A DNA stretch of 64,000 nt from Clostridiales bacterium (GTDB lineage: Bacteria; Bacillota; Clostridia; Lachnospirales; Lachnospiraceae). Within the stretch, counting starts at the first letter, position 1, and the number at the start of each line of letters is the position of its first letter. Positions 52,110 to 60,773 of the stretch are shown here, piece after piece. The translations under genes and the position numbers were made by a program. The stretch spans positions 1 through 64,000 of the forward strand of contig JAHAJA010000016.1 in NCBI GenBank assembly GCA_018372435.1. The letters are read 5' to 3'. The notes under the pieces were generated by a model. The model saw only the letters and a list, made by a program, of their open reading frames with translations, did not search any database and had not been told where the DNA came from.

Positions 52110-52625
52110 ATGGATATAACGACATTAACAGAGTTTTTTAATTCGTACGGCGTACTTATTATATTTTTAATTGTCTTTTGTGAATATTTGAATTTGCCAG
52201 GATTTCCAGCTGGTATAATTATGCCTCTAGCTGGTATATGGGCCTCTAAAGGGGAGGTTGGGATTGTAACAACTATGGCAATTAGTCTGTTCGCAGGTTT
52301 ATGCGGTAGTTGGATGTTATATTTGATTGGAAGATTCGGTGGGAATATACTTCTACCAAAATACTATAAGAGATTTCCGAAACAGGAGACAAAGATTAAG
52401 AGGTTAATTGAGAAGATTGAGAATAAAGGTAATTTATATATATTTATTAGTAAACTACTTCCTGTAGTGAGAACGTTGATATCCTTTCCAGCAGGAATTA
52501 TTAAGATGAACTTTTTACAGTTCACTATTTATTCTGGCCTTGGAATTCTTATATGGAATGGGGTATTTATTGGAGCTGGATACTTTCTTGGTGAACAGGT
52601 CATTGGAATATTAACTAAATTATAA
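52110..52625 (+). CDS. DedA-family membrane protein
   Basis: A 171-residue protein with the VTT/SNARE-associated domain. It has about four membrane helices plus re-entrant stretches, with conserved FPAGIIMPLAG, GLCGSWMLYLIGRFGG, FISKLLPVVRTLISFPAG and GLGILIWNGVFIGAGYFLG. DedA proteins act in lipid (undecaprenyl-phosphate or phospholipid) translocation and membrane homeostasis. It is followed after 16 bases by a lipid-glycosyltransferase-like gene, consistent with a membrane-lipid operon. Confidence 0.9.
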   Translation: MDITTLTEFFNSYGVLIIFLIVFCEYLNLPGFPAGIIMPLAGIWASKGEVGIVTTMAISLFAGLCGSWMLYLIGRFGGNILLPKYYKRFPKQETKIKRLIEKIENKGNLYIFISKLLPVVRTLISFPAGIIKMNFLQFTIYSGLGILIWNGVFIGAGYFLGEQVIGILTKL

Positions 52626-52641
52626 GGGGGAAGAAAAGAAT

Positions 52642-53979
52642 ATGAAGATAGCGATTTTTACTAATAATTATGCACCATTTATTGGAGGAGTGCCAATATC
52701 AATTGAACGTCTTGCTAAGGGGCTAAGAAGGATTGGTCACCAAGTTACAATCTTTGCTCCTGACTATGAAGGTCATATGGACAGCAATCAAGATTTAACA
52801 GAAAAAGATATCGTAAGATATAAATCACTAAAGAAAACCATTGGAGATGGAATGATTATTGGCAATTGTTTGGACCCGATTATAGAGAAAGAATTTCGGA
52901 AAGGAGAGTTCGATGTTATTCATGTACATCATCCATTTCTAATTGGATATACAGCAATTTATCTAGGGCATAAGTACAAAGTGCCAGTCGTATATACTTA
53001 CCATACCAGATATGAAGAATATCTTCATCATATCAAGAGCTATAGTAGATTAGTGAATAAGTATGAGGGAGAGAACCATCGGTTATTAAAAACAGTAGAG
53101 GGGAAACTAATCCATCTTGGAAAGGATAAGTTTGTACCATTTCATAACCGTGTATTTATGAATCACTGTGATAGTGTTATTGTACCTACTAATAATATGA
53201 AAGAGCTGTTGGTATCACAGCAGATTAAGAGCAAGATGAATATTCTACCGACAGGGCTTGACGAAGAGGCATATAGTAACAATGATGAAGAATCCAACAG
53301 AATACGAGAACAATATATAGGTAATAAGAAATATCTACTCTGTTCTGTAGCAAGATTAGAAAAAGAGAAAAATATTGAATTCATAATTAAAGGAATATCG
53401 GAGTTAAAGAAAAGGTTGGGAAGTACATTTCGTTTGTTGTTAATAGGGGATGGTACGGAAAGAGAAAAGCTGGAAGAAATGGTTTGGGAATTAGATTTAG
53501 AAGATGAAATTAGTTTTCTAGGAACATTACAACAAGATGAGATAACAAACTATTACAGAGCTTGTAATGCATTCGTATTTGCGTCAAAGTCAGAAACACA
53601 GGGAATTGTTTTACTAGAAGCTATGGCAGCAGGCTTACCTGTTGTTGCTATTAAGGCAAGTGGTGTAGAAGATGTAGTTTGCAATGGTGAAAATGGTTTT
53701 ATGACAGAAGAGTCGGTTGATGAATGGGTGGAAAAGATTAATTTAATATTAAGTAATCAGCAATTAAGAGAGAGAATACGTTGCCGTGCAAGTGTAACGG
53801 CAAAAGACTATAGTATGGTTCAAATAGCTAATCAAGCAGCTGCGTATTACAATGACATAATTAAAAACAAGGAGGTTACAAGTGAAGTTAGCAAGAAGAT
53901 TAAGGGAATTCCAAGAACGAAGTCTGGCCACTCTATCCTATATCTATCTAGAACTAGTAGCCAGAACATGCATTATTAG
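52642..53979 (+). CDS. Family 4 glycosyltransferase (glycolipid type)
   Basis: A 445-residue GT-B enzyme. The N-terminal domain has NNYAPFIGGVPISIERLAKGL and VIHVHHPFLIGYTA. The C-terminal donor domain has SVARLEKEKNIEF and SETQGIVLLEAMAAGLPVVA with the E-x7-E retaining motif. It resembles clostridial diacylglycerol glucosyltransferases. The last about 35 residues, after YYNDIIKNK, run into the next gene's sequence (98-base overlap) and look unlike the family, suggesting loss of an earlier stop. The ribosome binding site is AAGGGGGAAG. It is coupled to the following acyltransferase-like gene. Confidence 0.88.
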   Translation: MKIAIFTNNYAPFIGGVPISIERLAKGLRRIGHQVTIFAPDYEGHMDSNQDLTEKDIVRYKSLKKTIGDGMIIGNCLDPIIEKEFRKGEFDVIHVHHPFLIGYTAIYLGHKYKVPVVYTYHTRYEEYLHHIKSYSRLVNKYEGENHRLLKTVEGKLIHLGKDKFVPFHNRVFMNHCDSVIVPTNNMKELLVSQQIKSKMNILPTGLDEEAYSNNDEESNRIREQYIGNKKYLLCSVARLEKEKNIEFIIKGISELKKRLGSTFRLLLIGDGTEREKLEEMVWELDLEDEISFLGTLQQDEITNYYRACNAFVFASKSETQGIVLLEAMAAGLPVVAIKASGVEDVVCNGENGFMTEESVDEWVEKINLILSNQQLRERIRCRASVTAKDYSMVQIANQAAAYYNDIIKNKEVTSEVSKKIKGIPRTKSGHSILYLSRTSSQNMHY

Positions 53980-54487
53980 ACTTGATGGAGAAGAGATAAT
54001 GGTTGGCAACAAGATAGCAGGCTATTGGCATGGAGATAGTTATTCAAGTCAATTACTTATGCGCCATATGGGAAGAAGACATAATAAGGTTACGGTTCTT
54101 GTAACGGCTGATCGTCGGGGGGATTATATTGAACGAATGCTAGATAGTTATCATGGAAATGTGTTACGAGCACATGATGGTTTTGGTATGAAGGAAGTAT
54201 ATAGAGAGATAATCGAACATGCGAAGAATGAAGAGGGTATGTTTGCTACTTCGTTAGATGGTCCTTTAGGTCCTTATCATGAACCTAAGAAGTTGCTATT
54301 CTTTCTGGCAGAACAAGCGAAAAAGGAGATGGTATTTTTACAGTTTAACTATAGCCATTGTATATCTATGAAAAATCGGTGGGACCAGTATAAGATACCT
54401 CTTCCGTTTACGAAGATAACAATCAAGGCGAATGATCTAGGACTAATTACAAAGAAGAATTTAAAAGAATTTAAAAATCTTATTTAG
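53882..54487 (+). CDS. DUF374-type lysophospholipid acyltransferase-like protein
   Basis: A 201-residue protein. A hydrophobic N-terminal helix (SLATLSYIYLELVART) precedes GYWHGDSYSSQLLMR (the His-x-x-x-x acyltransferase-like motif), VTADRRGDYIERML, LRAHDGFGMKEVYREII and SLDGPLGPYHEPK, which match the DUF374/LPLAT pattern. It starts at GTG after AAGGAGG, inside the end of the glycosyltransferase gene. Residues upstream of the next possible start (ATG 53999) belong to the domain, so the long overlap is real. It probably acylates a membrane lipid precursor, which is inferred. Confidence 0.8.
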   Translation: MKLARRLREFQERSLATLSYIYLELVARTCIIRLDGEEIMVGNKIAGYWHGDSYSSQLLMRHMGRRHNKVTVLVTADRRGDYIERMLDSYHGNVLRAHDGFGMKEVYREIIEHAKNEEGMFATSLDGPLGPYHEPKKLLFFLAEQAKKEMVFLQFNYSHCISMKNRWDQYKIPLPFTKITIKANDLGLITKKNLKEFKNLI

Positions 54488-54525
54488 GAATTTAGAATAG
54501 TAAACCCAAATTAAATATAAATAGT

Positions 54526-54578
54526 AAGAGGGAGATTATAGACCGTTCTATTATAGAACAGTCTCAATCTCCCTCTTA
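54526..54578. terminator. Bidirectional hairpin between the acyltransferase and S9 peptidase genes
   Basis: AAGAGGGAGATT/AATCTCCCTCTT is a perfect 12-bp stem. Inside lies GTTCTA/TAGAAC with a 3-base loop. Confidence 0.8.
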
Positions 54579-54587
54579 GTGGTATTA

Positions 54588-56579
54588 TTATTGTTTTTTT
54601 AAGTATTTGTCCATCCACTTTGTAATTTCTTTTAATCGACGTTCTCTATGAAGTGGTTTTCCAGAACGGCTTAAATCATGGTTTTCACCCTTGAAGTAAC
54701 AGAGTCTTGCATCAATACCACGGTCCATGAGAGCGGTATACATCTGCATACCTTCCGGCATTGGGCAGCGGTAGTCCTCATTAGAGTGAACGAATAGTGT
54801 CGGTGTAGTTACTTGATTTGCATATCGAAGAGGAGAGTGCCACCATAATTTCTCTTGTGTTTCATAGATGCTAGAGGCATTCTGATCTTCTGCAAAATAA
54901 TATCCGATATCAGACGTTCCATAGAAGGAAATCCAGTTTGAAATCGAACGCTGTGAAGCGGCACATGCAAAACGATTCGTATGTCCGATAATCCAGTTTG
55001 TCATAAATCCACCATAGGAACCGCCGGTAACACCAATACGGCTTGTATTAATCTGTGGGTATCTCTCTAATACAGCATCAGTGAAATCCATAATATTCTG
55101 GTAATCAACAGTACCGTATTTACCTCGAATATCTGCAAAATCACGACCACGGCCATCAGAACCCTTTGGATTGCAGAAGAATACAAAGTATCCTTCGTTC
55201 GCCCAGTATTGCATCTCATGATAGAATACCTCTCCATAAACGGTCTTTGGTCCACCGTGTATATCAAGTATCGCTGGGTATGTTTTGCTAGAATCATATC
55301 CATATGGACGTAGAACAAAGCCGTCTATGTCAAGGTCTCCAGATGTTATAGTGATTTTCTCTGGTGTTGCAACGTATACATCGGATAAAACGTCAGAATT
55401 AAAAGTACTAATTTGCGTAAGAGCTTCACCAGTTAGATTGCAGGTATAGCATTCTTGTAATCTGTTATCATACATACCGATGCAAGTAATGGTATCGCTT
55501 GCGATTGTAAAACCGTCTACAGAACCTTCCTTTGTAAGAATAGGCGTAACCACACCATCCTTTGTTAGGGAATAGATGTGAGAAGCATTTCTTCTAGTAG
55601 TAACAAAATATAATACGTTATTATACATCTTCATGGAAGAGGAACTACCGTAACGGCAATCACTTCCAACGGATGAATGTGTGCTTTCTTCATTCTCTGT
55701 CAGAAAAGTCATCTCTAGGGTTTGCTTATTAATTAGATAAAAATCAGTATTCTCATTGATACCATAACGATCACCTTTTGAAGCGAAGAGCACAATGCTA
55801 TCGTCAAATGCTTCTATATGATTAATAAAATACTCTGTCCCATCATATAGTGCCGTAGTTTCCTTGGTTGTTATGTTATAACGGTAGAGGCAATCATATA
55901 CTTCGCGTTTTTTTGTATAGTTAGCACCAGTGTAATAAATCATATCACCATCTATAATTGCTTGGGATACATCAAAAGTAGGTGAGGTGATGGCTTTGCA
56001 TCTGTTTGTCTCAGCATTATATAGGAATAGTCTGGTGCGGGTTTTATTAATAAATCCGCCACCATTAAACCAGAATGGAAGTTCATCTAATACCTCGTAA
56101 TCCACTTCTTTTTCTCTTGACTTTGCTACCGCTTCTTTATCCTCTTTGCTCAAAAGGTAGTAATCTGGGTATGTACAATCAATAGATCCTGTTACAAGAT
56201 ATAACCCTTTTTTTATTAATTGAAGTTTTTGCGCTGAAAATGGTAATTCGAAGGATTTCTTTGCTTCTCCACCGTGAATATTAATTTCATAGATAGGTGT
56301 GAATTCTTCTTTAGCAGCAACACGTTTCTTGTCTGCTTCGCTTCTTACGGAAGGAAAAAGAATGGTCTCATCATCTTTCCAGATAAAAGAACGCTCCTTC
56401 TCTAACGCGGTTAATTGGAAGAAGTCACCTTGCTCTTTAACCCATATATTACTGTTATAACAATTGTCTTCTGGATTACAAGTAGAGACAGTAATAGCGG
56501 TAGCTGTTCCATTTGGTGATTGTGCGATTCCAGATAAAAATCGGTATTTAAAAAAATCATTTCTTTGTAATTGTTTCAT
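54588..56579 (-). CDS. S9-family serine peptidase (acylaminoacyl-peptidase type)
   Basis: A 663-residue cytoplasmic enzyme. The N-terminal beta-propeller (about 10-390) gates access, and the C-terminal alpha/beta hydrolase domain (about 400-663) has the nucleophile Ser521 in GGSYGGFM, the catalytic Asp in HSNEDYRCP and the catalytic His in GENHDLSRSG. Both YPAILDIHGGPKTVYGE and NPKGSDGRGRDFADIRGKYG are conserved in the S9C group, which removes N-terminal blocked residues from short peptides. No signal peptide is present. It is monocistronic. Confidence 0.93.
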   Translation of the reverse strand: MKQLQRNDFFKYRFLSGIAQSPNGTATAITVSTCNPEDNCYNSNIWVKEQGDFFQLTALEKERSFIWKDDETILFPSVRSEADKKRVAAKEEFTPIYEINIHGGEAKKSFELPFSAQKLQLIKKGLYLVTGSIDCTYPDYYLLSKEDKEAVAKSREKEVDYEVLDELPFWFNGGGFINKTRTRLFLYNAETNRCKAITSPTFDVSQAIIDGDMIYYTGANYTKKREVYDCLYRYNITTKETTALYDGTEYFINHIEAFDDSIVLFASKGDRYGINENTDFYLINKQTLEMTFLTENEESTHSSVGSDCRYGSSSSMKMYNNVLYFVTTRRNASHIYSLTKDGVVTPILTKEGSVDGFTIASDTITCIGMYDNRLQECYTCNLTGEALTQISTFNSDVLSDVYVATPEKITITSGDLDIDGFVLRPYGYDSSKTYPAILDIHGGPKTVYGEVFYHEMQYWANEGYFVFFCNPKGSDGRGRDFADIRGKYGTVDYQNIMDFTDAVLERYPQINTSRIGVTGGSYGGFMTNWIIGHTNRFACAASQRSISNWISFYGTSDIGYYFAEDQNASSIYETQEKLWWHSPLRYANQVTTPTLFVHSNEDYRCPMPEGMQMYTALMDRGIDARLCYFKGENHDLSRSGKPLHRERRLKEITKWMDKYLKKQ

Positions 56580-57063
56580 AGAAATATCATCCTTTCTTGT
56601 GGTGGTAGTTTGATGCAGATGCCACCCTATCTCGATGGAAATTGCGATTGTAATTAATATGAGTTTATTATAATGTAAACTTCATAAAATAACCATGAGG
56701 GATATTACTATATTTTTGTGTATTCTTATAATTGATGTGCTACTTTGACCAACTAATAAGCATGTTATCAAGGTGTTATTAGTCATATTTTTAATTATCT
56801 AATTCGATAATTTTGAATATGGATTTCTAATTTCTTCAATTGTAATTTACACAAAAACATGGTAAGCTAGTGAAAGCTACTAATAACGTGAGAATTATAC
56901 AAAAGATGCTATTTGAGATATTACATATAAGGGCATGTTATTTAGAGCATAATTGCGCTTAATTATCATATGTTTAGATAGTAATTAGGCAAAATTGTAA
57001 CTATTCTGGAACCTTATCAAAGGGATCCCTGAATAGTTATCGAATCATATAAGAAAGGTTGTG
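56580..57063. other. Divergent region between the S9 peptidase and speD
   Basis: A TATAAT box for the minus strand lies at 56667-56672 with a poor -35. Near speD there is a hairpin with arms AACTATTC/GAATAGTT (56998-57005 / 57030-57037) and inner GGAACC/GGATCC-like pairing, ending about 20 bases before the gene. No promoter of convincing quality was seen for speD and no known riboswitch was recognised. Confidence 0.4.
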
Positions 57064-57876
57064 ATGTTAGGGTTGGAAAAAAAGCTGACACTGTATGGCT
57101 TTAACAACCTCACAAAAACACTTAGCTTCAACATCTATGATGTTTGCTATGCAAAAAGTGAGCGAGAGCAAAAAGATTATATCAGATATATTGACGAGCA
57201 ATATAACTCGGACAGATTAACGAAGATATTATGTGAGGTAACCAATATGATTGGTGCACATATACTTAATATCTCTAAGCAGGATTATGAACCACAAGGA
57301 GCGAGTGTAAATATACTTATAGCAGAAGATTCGCTCGCAACGGAGAATATTGATGAATCCTGTAATTTAGGCAAATATGTAACGGAAAAACGTGACATGG
57401 TACATGCTCATCTTGATAAGAGTCATGTAACGGTACATACCTTTCCTGAATATCATCCGGATAATGCAATTTCCACTTTTCGTGTAGATATTGATGTATC
57501 TACGTGTGGTGAAGTATCACCACTAAACGCTTTAGATTACCTGATTTCAAGCTTTGACTCGGATATCATAACCATTGATTACCGAGTACGTGGTTTTACG
57601 CGCGATGTTGAAGGTAAGAAGTTTTTTATTGACCATGATATTACTTCAATACAAAACTACATTGATGAGAAGACGCTTGGGCGTTATGATGCCATCGATG
57701 TGAATGTATATCAGTCTAATATTTTTCATACTAAGATGCTAATTAAAGAGATTGAATTGCAGAATTATCTATTCAATCAAGATGCTTATGAACTTCCACC
57801 AAAACAAAGACTTGCCATATCTGACAGTCTACGCAAGGAAATGATTGAGATTTTTAGCGGTATGAATATCTACTAG
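57064..57876 (+). CDS. speD: S-adenosylmethionine decarboxylase proenzyme (SpeD, class 1)
   Basis: A 270-residue enzyme that supplies decarboxylated SAM, the aminopropyl donor for spermidine. The proenzyme cleaves before Ser120 in DKSHVTVHTFPE to form the pyruvoyl group. Its length and the C-terminal SFDSDIITIDYRVRGFTRD section place it with the E. coli-type group, not the short Bacillus/Thermotoga type. GTG 57061 is also possible, but AAAGG leaves only two bases to it; ATG 57064 fits better. It heads the speD-speA-speE run. Confidence 0.95.
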   Translation: MLGLEKKLTLYGFNNLTKTLSFNIYDVCYAKSEREQKDYIRYIDEQYNSDRLTKILCEVTNMIGAHILNISKQDYEPQGASVNILIAEDSLATENIDESCNLGKYVTEKRDMVHAHLDKSHVTVHTFPEYHPDNAISTFRVDIDVSTCGEVSPLNALDYLISSFDSDIITIDYRVRGFTRDVEGKKFFIDHDITSIQNYIDEKTLGRYDAIDVNVYQSNIFHTKMLIKEIELQNYLFNQDAYELPPKQRLAISDSLRKEMIEIFSGMNIY

Positions 57877-57885
57877 GAGGAAATC

Positions 57886-59340
57886 ATGGAAAAACTATCA
57901 CAAGAACGTATGCCTTTATATGAGGCTCTAAAACAACATGATTCCAAAAGGATTGCCCATTTTGACGTACCTGGACATAAGGGGGGACGAGGAAACAAGG
58001 AGTTAAAGCATTTCCTTGGAGAGACTTGTCTTCGCCTTGATGTCAATTCAATGAAACCGCTTGATAATCTGTGTCATCCTGTATCGGTTATAAAGGAAGC
58101 ACAAGAATTAGCAGCGGAAGCATTTGGTGCAGATGAGGCATTCTTTATCGTGAACGGAACAACGGCTGCAGTGCAAGCGATGGTTATGGCTACTTGTAAG
58201 GCAGGTGATAAGATTATTATGCCTAGGAATGTACACCGTAGTGCGATTAACGCATTAGTTGTATGTGGAGCATTACCAATCTACATTAATCCTGGTATTA
58301 ATAAGGAACTTGGAATACCTCTTGGTATGTCGGTGAAAGACGTAGAAGAGGCTATTAATAGTAATCCAGAGGCGAAAGCAATTCTGGTTAACAATCCAAC
58401 CTATTATGGTATCTGTTCTGATCTTGGGCAAATTGTTGCCTTGGCGCATGAACATAATATGCTTGTATTAGTTGATGAAGCCCATGGAACACATTTTTAC
58501 TTTGGTGAAGACATGCCAGTTTCGGCTATGGCAGCAGGTGCTGACATGGCTGCTGTTAGTATGCATAAAACGGGTGGTTCCCTTACCCAAAGTTCCATTC
58601 TATTATGCAACAAGAGCATGAATGCAGATTATGTAAGACAAGTTATTAATCTTACGCAGACAACAAGCGGTTCTTATCTTTTGATGTCTTCTCTTGATAT
58701 AGCAAGGAAGAATCTTAGTTTGAACGGTAAGGAGATGTTTCGTAAGACCGTAGAGTTTGCACAATATGCTAGAGATGAGATTAATAAATTAGGTGGCTAT
58801 TATGCATTCGCCGAGGAACTTACTGATGGTGATGCAGTATATGCTTTTGATAAAACGAAATTATCCATTCATACAAGAGCGGTTGGACTTGCTGGTATCG
58901 AAGTGTATGACTTACTTCGTGACGAATATGATATTCAAATTGAATTCGGAGATATCGGAAACATCCTAGCAATTGTTTCAGCGGGAGATCGTAATCTGGA
59001 AATAGAACGATTGATTTCTGCTTTATCTGAGATTAAGAGACTATATGAAAAGGATAAAACAGGTCTATTTGACCATGAATATATTAACCCAGATGTCGTT
59101 ATGGCTCCACAACAAGCATTCTATGGAGAGAAGCACTCTGTTCCAATCATAGAAAGTGCGGGTGAAATCTGTGGAGAGTTTGTAATGTGTTATCCACCGG
59201 GAATCCCTATCTTAGCACCAGGTGAAAGAATCACAGAAGATATTGTGAACTATATCCTATATGCAAAGGAAAAAGGTTGCTTTATGACGGGTACACAAGA
59301 TATGAAAATTGAGAATATAAACGTAGTTACAAAAAGTTAG
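57886..59340 (+). CDS. speA: Arginine decarboxylase, aspartate-aminotransferase fold
   Basis: A 484-residue PLP-dependent Orn/Lys/Arg decarboxylase. The PLP lysine is Lys228 in VSMHKTGGSLTQSS. HFDVPGHKGG, VNGTTAAVQAM and VDEAHGTHFYF are family signatures. The family includes lysine, ornithine and arginine enzymes, and sequence alone does not decide. The presence of agmatine deiminase and N-carbamoylputrescine amidase genes nearby makes arginine decarboxylase the best reading. It starts 10 bases after speD with AGGAGG. Confidence 0.88.
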   Translation: MEKLSQERMPLYEALKQHDSKRIAHFDVPGHKGGRGNKELKHFLGETCLRLDVNSMKPLDNLCHPVSVIKEAQELAAEAFGADEAFFIVNGTTAAVQAMVMATCKAGDKIIMPRNVHRSAINALVVCGALPIYINPGINKELGIPLGMSVKDVEEAINSNPEAKAILVNNPTYYGICSDLGQIVALAHEHNMLVLVDEAHGTHFYFGEDMPVSAMAAGADMAAVSMHKTGGSLTQSSILLCNKSMNADYVRQVINLTQTTSGSYLLMSSLDIARKNLSLNGKEMFRKTVEFAQYARDEINKLGGYYAFAEELTDGDAVYAFDKTKLSIHTRAVGLAGIEVYDLLRDEYDIQIEFGDIGNILAIVSAGDRNLEIERLISALSEIKRLYEKDKTGLFDHEYINPDVVMAPQQAFYGEKHSVPIIESAGEICGEFVMCYPPGIPILAPGERITEDIVNYILYAKEKGCFMTGTQDMKIENINVVTKS

Positions 59341-59387
59341 GAACTGATAGTAAGGAAGGCAATTCGATTTGATAAGCTGACCTATGT

Positions 59388-59427
59388 AATTGCGAGATTC
59401 TCAGTATCCTCAAAGAATTTCGCAATT
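59388..59427 (+). other. Hairpin between speA and speE
   Basis: AATTGCGA/TCGCAATT plus ATTCT/AGAAT, with single-base mismatches between the two stem parts. There is no T-run, so it may be a processing or attenuation element in the polyamine operon. Confidence 0.5.
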
Positions 59428-59460
59428 ATTAGTTGTGAATAAGAGGAAGGAATGACGTTA

Positions 59461-60315
59461 ATGGAACTATGGTTTACAGAGGAACATACAAAGAATGTTC
59501 GATTCTCCATTAAGGTAGATAAGCAGCTTGTTAGTAGACAAGGAGACTTTCAAAGAATCGATGTATTCGAAACAAAGGAATTCGGTAAAGTACTAACCTT
59601 AGACGGGTTTCTTATGGTTACGGAGAAAGATGAGTTCATCTATCATGAGATGATTACACATGTACCAATGGCAGTAAATCCAGATATTAAGAAGGTATTA
59701 GTAATTGGTGCAGGAGATGGTGGAACCATACGTGAATTAACCAGATATGAGAAGATAGAGCATATCGATATGGTTGAGATTGATAGAGAAGTAGTTACTG
59801 TATGTAAAGAATATCTGCCACAAACTGCGTGCAAATTAGAGGATGAGAGGGTTCACATTCATTATGAAGATGGTTTGAAGTTCGTAAGAAAGCCAGTGAA
59901 TGAATATGATTTAATCATTGTAGATTCTACAGATCCTTTTGGGCCAGGAGAAGGGCTTTTTACAAAGGAATTCTACGGAAATTGTTTTAAAGCTTTAACA
60001 GAGAGAGGAATTCTAATCAATCAACATGAAAGTCCTTATTATGAGAATGATATGAAAGCGATGCAGCGTGCGCATAAGCATATCAAATCCGTATTCCCTA
60101 TAAGTACGGTTTATCAGATGCATATACCAACGTATCCATCGGGTCATTGGCTATTCGGTTTTGCTTCAAAAGGTTTATCACCAACAAAGGATCTGAATGC
60201 TGAGAAGTGGAATGGGTTAGGTCTTAGGACAAAGTACTATAATACTAATTTACACCTTGGAGCATTCGCATTACCGAATTATGTGATGGAATTACTTGAG
60301 GAAAGTAGCCTATGA
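59461..60315 (+). CDS. speE: Spermidine synthase
   Basis: A 284-residue aminopropyltransferase joining putrescine with decarboxylated SAM. LDGFLMVTEKDEFIYHEMITHVPM, VLVIGAGDGGTIRELTRY, HYEDGLKFV and DSTDPFGPGEGLFT (catalytic Asp) are clear family motifs. An in-frame ATG at 59452 directly abuts GAGGAAGGA and is too close; 59461 has about 9-base spacing and gives the usual N-terminus MELWFTEEHT. It overlaps the following small gene by 4 bases (ATGA). Confidence 0.96.
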   Translation: MELWFTEEHTKNVRFSIKVDKQLVSRQGDFQRIDVFETKEFGKVLTLDGFLMVTEKDEFIYHEMITHVPMAVNPDIKKVLVIGAGDGGTIRELTRYEKIEHIDMVEIDREVVTVCKEYLPQTACKLEDERVHIHYEDGLKFVRKPVNEYDLIIVDSTDPFGPGEGLFTKEFYGNCFKALTERGILINQHESPYYENDMKAMQRAHKHIKSVFPISTVYQMHIPTYPSGHWLFGFASKGLSPTKDLNAEKWNGLGLRTKYYNTNLHLGAFALPNYVMELLEESSL

Positions 60316-60560
60316 ATAAGGTAAAAGTATCTGTAACAGAAAGCAGGTGTAGAGGTGGATACCTGAAGAAGGGGGATATATTTATCGTGGATGATTTGTG
60401 CCCTCCAATTTGTCATGAATTATGGAACAATATATATCCATCGTTATATGCGATTAAGAATGGTGCAACACTTGATTATGGGACAGAACGTAGAAGAATG
60501 TTTGAAGCAAAATGCCCTGATGAAGGGAGAGTTTGTGTACACTGTGAGGTATGTGACTAG
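60312..60560 (+). CDS. TIGR04076-family small protein
   Basis: An 82-residue Cys-rich protein: VKVSVTESRCRGGYLKKGDIF, then PPICHELWNNIYPSLYAIKNGA and AKCPDEGRVCVHCEVCD. It matches the TIGR04076 pattern, a family of unknown biochemical role. Its start overlaps the speE stop (ATGA), so translation is coupled. This suggests a link to polyamine metabolism here, but there is no direct evidence for its function. Confidence 0.8.
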   Translation: MNKVKVSVTESRCRGGYLKKGDIFIVDDLCPPICHELWNNIYPSLYAIKNGATLDYGTERRRMFEAKCPDEGRVCVHCEVCD

Positions 60561-60700
60561 ATAAAATAGCCAGTACAGTACTGACGTGTTCAGATAGGTT
60601 TCTTATGAATATAGCAATTATCTACTCTAAATAAAGTTCTATATGTGCGAAATTTAAGTAAGTAAAAGAAAAATAATAACGATAAATAATACTATTAGAA

Positions 60701-60763
60701 AAGGAGGAAGGAACCACATGAGTGGTTATCAACGTGGGGTAATCACTTAAGATGGTGGGTTCC
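60701..60763 (+). promoter_or_regulatory. Leader hairpin with a 10-codon ORF before the carboxynorspermidine dehydrogenase gene
   Basis: A strong AAGGAGGA (60701-60708) does not serve the enzyme gene (60774); it serves ATG 60718, which opens a 10-codon ORF ending at TAA 60750. The ORF lies in a long hairpin: GGAACC/GGTTCC (60710-60715 / 60758-60763) and TGAGTGGTTA/TAATCACTTA (60719-60728 / 60740-60749) with an 11-base loop. Confidence 0.6.
60718..60750 (+). CDS. Putative 10-residue leader peptide MSGYQRGVIT
   Basis: The short ORF has the best ribosome binding site in the area (AAGGAGGA, 9-base spacing) and ends 23 bases before the ATG of the next enzyme, which lacks its own good site. Its codons form one arm and the loop of a hairpin. 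Leader peptides with this layout are used in translational attenuation or re-initiation; the signal, possibly a polyamine, is speculative. Confidence 0.4.
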   Translation: MSGYQRGVIT

Positions 60764-60773
60764 AAACATATAT

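Noticed and set aside
60701..60763. T-box leader suggested by GGTGGGTTCC
   Set aside because: The T-box antiterminator consensus (AGGGTGGNACCGCG), specifier loop and terminator are absent.
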